Assembly (NCBI GenBank): GCA_938046585.1
Contig: CALIWR010000006.1
Location: 186,001 to 250,000 of the forward strand
DNA: 64,000 nt
DNA from: an uncultured Propionibacteriaceae bacterium
GTDB taxonomy: Bacteria; Actinomycetota; Actinomycetes; Propionibacteriales; Propionibacteriaceae
Direction of reading: 5' to 3'
In this document: piece after piece, positions 60,139 through 64,000 of the stretch
How the letters are laid out: each line of letters begins with the position of its first letter
Position numbering within the stretch: the stretch's first letter is position 1
Program-made: the position numbers and the translations under genes
The notes under the pieces: generated by a model
What the model saw: only the letters and a program-made list of their open reading frames with translations
Database searches by the model: none
Told to the model about the DNA's origin: nothing

Positions 60139-61679
60139 CGCTCAGCCCTCCGGAACATCGACAGCATGCGCTGGGTCACAGTGAAGCCACCGAAGATGTT
60201 GATGCTGGCCAGCAGGATCCCCAGGAAAGCCAGCACGGTCACCACGACCGGGGTGGCGGCGACCCCGATCTGGAGCAGGGCCCCGACCACGATGATCCCG
60301 GAGATGGCGTTGGTAACGCTCATCAGCGGGGTGTGCAGGGCGTGGTGCACGTTGCCGATCACGTAGTAGCCGATCACCACCGACAGCATGAAGACCATGA
60401 AGTGGCCGAGGAAAGGTTCCGGCGAGACCCAGAAGACCAGCATCGCCGCGGCCGCGCAGACCGCCAGCAAGGCCAGGTTGCGCCCCGGCCGCGGCGGTGC
60501 CCCGGTCTGGCTGGTCGGCGCAGCCGGGGCTGAGGCTGGGGCCGGCGCGGCCGACACCTGGACCGGCGGTGGGGGCCACAGGATCTCCCGGCCTCGGGTA
60601 ACAGTCATCCCGCGGACTACCACGTCGTCGAGGTCCAGAACCAGCTGACCGTCTTTGCCGGGGGTGAGCAGCTTCATCAAGTTGACGATGTTCGTCCCGT
60701 ACAGCTGGGAAGACTGGGTCGGCAGCCGCCCGGCAAGGTCGGTGTAGCCGATGATCGTGACCCCGTTCGGGGTGATCACCCGCTGGTCGGCGACCGAGCC
60801 CTCAACATTGCCGCCGTTGGCGGCCGCCATGTCGACGATCACCGAGCCGGCCTTCATCGAGGCCACCATCTCGGCGGTGATCAGCCGCGGTGCGGGTTTT
60901 CCGGGAATCAGGGCGGTGGTGATGATGATGTCCACTTCGAGACACTGTTCGGCGTAGAGCCGGGCTGCGGCCGCGTCGTAGTCGGCGGAAGTCTCTTTGG
61001 CGTAGCCGTCGCTGGAGACCTGTTGGCGGCCCACGTCAACCGCCAAGAAGTCAGCCCCCATCGACTCGACCTGTTCGGCCACCTCCGGCCGGGCGTCGGT
61101 GGCCCGGACGATCGCGCCTAGTGAGCGTGCGGTCCCGATCGCGGCCAGACCGGCAACCCCGGCGCCCACCACCAGGACTTTGGCCGGCGGCACCTTGCCG
61201 GCGGCGGTGACCTGCCCGGTGAAGAAGGAACCGAACTCGTGGGCGGCCTCGACCACGGCCCGGTAGCCGGCGATGTTGGCCATCGAGGAGAGCACGTCCA
61301 GGGCCTGGGCGCGTGAGATCCGCGGTACGGCGTCCATGGCCAGCACGGTGAGGTCACGCTCGGCCAGTTCCCGGACCAGGTCCGGGCGCAGCGCCGGCGA
61401 GATCAGCGAGACCAGGGTGGCGCCTTCACGCAGCGAGGCGATCTCACCCGAGGTGGGTGGGTTGACCTTGCAGACGATGTCGTTGTCCCAGACCGTCTGG
61501 CGGTCGACGATCTCGGCCCCGGCTGCTTCGTAGGCCGCGTCAGGATAGCTGGCTTTCAGCCCGGCACCTGATTCGATCTGGACGCTGTAGCCCAGTTTGA
61601 TCAGCTGGGCCACGGTCTTCGGCGTCGCCGCGACCCGGGTCTCAGCCTGCATCGACTCCAGCGCAACACCGATCTGCAT
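60135..61679 (-). CDS. pntA: NAD(P) transhydrogenase subunit alpha
   Basis: NAD-binding domain I plus four C-terminal membrane helices in one chain, 514 residues, like the E. coli form and unlike the split form of some relatives. Motifs: RVAATPKTV near the start, VVGAGVAGLAAIGTARSLGA and the mobile-loop region SYDAAAARLY-like DYDAAAARLYAEQ. ATG 61679 has GGAGAGG 5 nt upstream; an earlier TTG (61697) would lie before that site. A Pro/Ala linker separates the domains. Confidence 0.95.
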   Translation of the reverse strand: MQIGVALESMQAETRVAATPKTVAQLIKLGYSVQIESGAGLKASYPDAAYEAAGAEIVDRQTVWDNDIVCKVNPPTSGEIASLREGATLVSLISPALRPDLVRELAERDLTVLAMDAVPRISRAQALDVLSSMANIAGYRAVVEAAHEFGSFFTGQVTAAGKVPPAKVLVVGAGVAGLAAIGTARSLGAIVRATDARPEVAEQVESMGADFLAVDVGRQQVSSDGYAKETSADYDAAAARLYAEQCLEVDIIITTALIPGKPAPRLITAEMVASMKAGSVIVDMAAANGGNVEGSVADQRVITPNGVTIIGYTDLAGRLPTQSSQLYGTNIVNLMKLLTPGKDGQLVLDLDDVVVRGMTVTRGREILWPPPPVQVSAAPAPASAPAAPTSQTGAPPRPGRNLALLAVCAAAAMLVFWVSPEPFLGHFMVFMLSVVIGYYVIGNVHHALHTPLMSVTNAISGIIVVGALLQIGVAATPVVVTVLAFLGILLASINIFGGFTVTQRMLSMFRRAER

Positions 61680-61790
61680 CCTGCCTCTCCTCGCCAACAG
61701 CCTGTAATGCCTGCGACGGCGACAGCCTAACGAAGGCTTCCCCGTAGCACCAGATGTCGGCCGGGAAGACGGCCTCGCGGTGTACGAGCG

Positions 61791-63506
61791 TCAGCGGATC
61801 GTCACCTGGTATGGCATGGTCAGCACCCCGGCCGCCTCAAGGCCGAGGGCCCGGCCCAACTGCCGGGTCAGACCCTCCGGGGTAGCCAGGTCGAGCCCGA
61901 CGGTTGCAGCCTCGAGTCCCCCCGGTTGTTCGGAGGATTCGGCTGGGCGCAGCCGTTCCAGCATCCCGACTAGGGGAACCGGCCGCAGCTGGGCCCGATC
62001 CCGGTTCAGTCCAGCCAGGGCGCAGACCCGGTCGACGGCCAGGTCGAGCCCACCCAGATGATCGACCAGGCGGCGTTGACGGGCGTCAGCCCCAGTCCAG
62101 ACCCGGCCGCGGGCCAGCGGTTCCAGGTCGTCCACGTCCATCCCCCGGTCGGTGGCGGCCTTCTGGGTGAAGTCGGCGTACACATCGTCCAGCCAGGCAT
62201 CCAGCAGCTGCCACTGCTGGGGGGTGAAGCCGCGGTTGCCGGCGAACATTCCGGCGAGAGCGCCGCTGTGCACATCCTCGCGGATCAGGCCGAGTTTGTC
62301 GTACAGGCCTTGGCTGACGATCTTGCCGGCCAGGACCCCGATCGAGCCGGTCAGAGTGGACGCGGTAGCGACGATCTCGTCGGCGCCCATGGCGACGAAG
62401 TAACCGCCGGAGGCGGCCACATCCCCCATCGTGGCGACCACCGGCTTGCCTAGCTGGATGGTGCGCAGCACCTCTCGGCGGATGGTGTCGGAGGCGATGT
62501 ACGAACCGCCCGGCGAGTCCACTGACAACACCACGGCCCTCACCTGCGGGTCACGCTGGGCTTGGCGCAAATGGTCACAGACGGTTTCCGAGCCAACCTG
62601 CCGGCCCCCGAACGGGGAGCCCGGAGCGCCGCGCCCGGTGACGATCGCGCCATGCACGCTGACCATCGCCACTACCTCACGGTGGGGGCCGACCCGGTCG
62701 ACCAGGGTTGAGGCGAGCGAACCGCCGTACCGGCCGGCGTACTGCAGCCGGGCACCGGCGCCCCAGGCGTCGCGGACCGCCTGGTACACCTCGTCGCGGT
62801 AACCGATTCGGTCCACGAAACCCAGGTCGACGGCCTCGGTGGCCTTGATCGGGCCTCGGTCGATGACCTGCCGGACCAGGTCAGCGTCCAGCCGGCGTCG
62901 CTGCGCGATCACGGCCACCGTCTCCTCGACGACTGAATCCGCGATCCGCTGCATCATCTCCCGATTGGCCTCGGAGATCTCCCGGCCGGCGTACTGTTCG
63001 GCGGCGGTCTTGTACTCCTTGCGCCAGGAGAACTCCGGTTCCAGGCCCAGCTTCTCCAGGCCGCCACGCAGCAGCAGCAGGTTGAGGTGGGTGCCGCCGA
63101 GTACCAGCGCGCCGGATGGCTGCAGCCACACCTCGCGGCAGGCCGTGGCCAGCCGGTAGGCCATCATGGCGCTGGTCAGTTCCCCGAACGACTCTGCGTA
63201 GGCGACGCTCGGCCGGGCCTGCGAGAACTGGTGTAGCGCCAGCCCCAGTTCGTCGACCTGGGCCGCGGACAGCGGGCAAGTCCCCAGGTGCAGCACCAGG
63301 CCCCGGACCCGCTGGTCTCGGGCCGCCTGCCGTAGTGCACGGCCCAGCACCGCCATGGTGGGCGTGTTAATGGCCCGCAGCGCCTGCAGCGGGCTGTCCG
63401 GCACAGATTTGAGGACCCCCCGGTCAAGGTCGATCTCGAGGACCACCGGCCCCCGTCCCGGATCGCCGAGGAGTCTGTTGCAGAGCCTGGTCAGGTCGAC
63501 AGCCAT
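61791..63506 (-). CDS. sppA: Signal peptide peptidase SppA, two-domain type
   Basis: Serine protease that degrades cleaved signal peptides. The 571 residues have the tandem-domain 67K layout. The general-base Lys is K166 (RKEYKTAAE) and the nucleophile S366 (GDVAASGGYF); the 200-residue distance equals that of the E. coli enzyme. No N-terminal membrane helix is visible, unlike E. coli SppA, so membrane attachment must be peripheral or the enzyme soluble. It stands alone, 111 bp from pntA. Confidence 0.93.
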   Translation of the reverse strand: MAVDLTRLCNRLLGDPGRGPVVLEIDLDRGVLKSVPDSPLQALRAINTPTMAVLGRALRQAARDQRVRGLVLHLGTCPLSAAQVDELGLALHQFSQARPSVAYAESFGELTSAMMAYRLATACREVWLQPSGALVLGGTHLNLLLLRGGLEKLGLEPEFSWRKEYKTAAEQYAGREISEANREMMQRIADSVVEETVAVIAQRRRLDADLVRQVIDRGPIKATEAVDLGFVDRIGYRDEVYQAVRDAWGAGARLQYAGRYGGSLASTLVDRVGPHREVVAMVSVHGAIVTGRGAPGSPFGGRQVGSETVCDHLRQAQRDPQVRAVVLSVDSPGGSYIASDTIRREVLRTIQLGKPVVATMGDVAASGGYFVAMGADEIVATASTLTGSIGVLAGKIVSQGLYDKLGLIREDVHSGALAGMFAGNRGFTPQQWQLLDAWLDDVYADFTQKAATDRGMDVDDLEPLARGRVWTGADARQRRLVDHLGGLDLAVDRVCALAGLNRDRAQLRPVPLVGMLERLRPAESSEQPGGLEAATVGLDLATPEGLTRQLGRALGLEAAGVLTMPYQVTIR

Positions 63507-63563
63507 ACCGCCAGCCTAGGAATCCCACGCAAGGTCGGCATGTCCCGGTCACCGGCCGCGGGC

Positions 63564-64000
63564 TCAGCTGACCCGGTCGAGGTCGATGATCTCGACGTCT
63601 CGGGGGGTGTAGGTCACCAGGGCACAGTTGCGTTTCACCAATTCCTCGCCAACTCGTTCTCCGGTACGCCGGTCGATCCGCTCCCGCCAGATCTCGTTGC
63701 GCCGAAAGATCTCCCCGTCCTTCCTCAGGAACTCTTCGCCGCGGGCAAAGACCTTGTACGAGTACGGCGCCGGCTGGTCGGTGCGCAGCTCACCCTCGAG
63801 ATAGCGCTCCCCCACCGAGGTCAGCAGCTGGTACGTCCGGTCGGTGTCGTTACGGAAGACCAGGTCGACATAGTTGTAGACGATCGAGCAGCCCACTCCC
63901 CAGGGCAGCACCCGGCCGTTGTCTGGGAACGGGTCGAAGGAATGTTCGGAGCGTTCGGTGACCACCAGATCGGAATGCAGCACCATCCAGTGGATCAGGT
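63564..64000 (-). CDS. VanW-family protein, 5' part outside the window
   Basis: The frame is open to the window edge, so only the C-terminal part (about 145 residues) is seen. VanW features are HSDLVVTERSEHSFDPFPD, LPWGVGCSIVYNYVDLVFRNDT and YQLLTSVGERYLEGELRTD. The tail is basic and charged, ending VEIIDLDRVS. The ATG at 63986 is internal, because LIHW precedes it in frame. It is different from the long VanW gene at 51031 and nearer the short enterococcal VanW type. Function unknown. Confidence 0.85.
   Translation of the reverse strand, partial: LIHWMVLHSDLVVTERSEHSFDPFPDNGRVLPWGVGCSIVYNYVDLVFRNDTDRTYQLLTSVGERYLEGELRTDQPAPYSYKVFARGEEFLRKDGEIFRRNEIWRERIDRRTGERVGEELVKRNCALVTYTPRDVEIIDLDRVS

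Noticed and set aside
58780..60366. Plus-strand open frame opposite pntB
   Set aside because: Antisense to a well-conserved subunit; Gln/His/Arg-rich product without features.

Overview
The window is high-GC chromosomal DNA with almost no spacing between genes. It carries actinomycete hallmarks: a tRNA-Thr/tRNA-Met/rpmG/hadAB-like/tRNA-Trp/secE/nusG/rplKA block, a 7Fe ferredoxin next to dapC, an MptB-type mannosyltransferase, KorAB, and several GTG or TTG starts and probable leaderless genes. An actinomycete, possibly of the Propionibacteriaceae, fits best; the family is inferred from gene content and not proved. No insertion sequence, phage gene, integrase or CRISPR array was seen.

Layout. 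0-3.3 kb: divergent gltX and glnS. 3.3-8.0 kb: the str operon read leftward (rpsL-rpsG-fusA-tuf). 8.0-9.65 kb: a two-gene module (CPBP membrane protein plus TetR repressor) under a double operator. 9.7-17.1 kb: rpoBC. 17.4-18.95 kb: an XRE-TPR regulator divergent from a very short gene for a 48-residue secreted peptide. 19.1-23.5 kb: rplL, rplJ (with an attenuator-bearing leader), rplA, rplK, nusG, secE and tRNA-Trp. 23.6-25.5 kb: murB and two MaoC-like hydratases in an overlapping operon. 25.5-26.9 kb: a membrane-anchored protein of unknown function. 27.0-27.6 kb: rpmG and three tRNAs. 27.7-36.3 kb: a purine/nucleoside uptake and salvage cluster (deoD, ribokinase, BMP lipoprotein, fused ABC ATPase-permease, second permease, two nucleoside hydrolases). 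36.3-37.5 kb: an orphan protein and a cupin. 37.5-39.3 kb: pseudouridine breakdown (psuG, PfkB kinase). 39.4-44.5 kb: yajQ, epimerase, phosphoesterase, hydroxyisobutyryl-CoA hydrolase-like enzyme, MptB-like transferase. 44.6-49.2 kb: korAB and a paralogue of the 25.5 kb membrane protein. 49.5-52.8 kb: dapC, fdxA and a VanW protein. 52.9-58.6 kb: oppABCDF. 58.7-63.5 kb: pntAB and sppA. The right edge cuts a second VanW-family gene.

The most notable element is the pair between rpoB and rplL. The XRE-TPR regulator has the layout of peptide-sensing RRNPP regulators. The divergent 48-codon gene has a strong ribosome site, a signal peptide, a near-consensus promoter overlapping a 15-bp palindrome, and its own terminator. 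Together they look like a secreted-peptide signalling circuit set inside the ribosome/RNA polymerase supercluster; an oligopeptide importer (opp) lies elsewhere in the window. Other points are a BMP-type transporter whose two ATPase domains are fused to a permease, a 42-bp perfect palindrome between the binding-protein gene and the transporter gene, and two paralogous anchored proteins sharing a C-x10-C-P motif, one with a regular T-x-[LV]-R repeat in its cytoplasmic tail.
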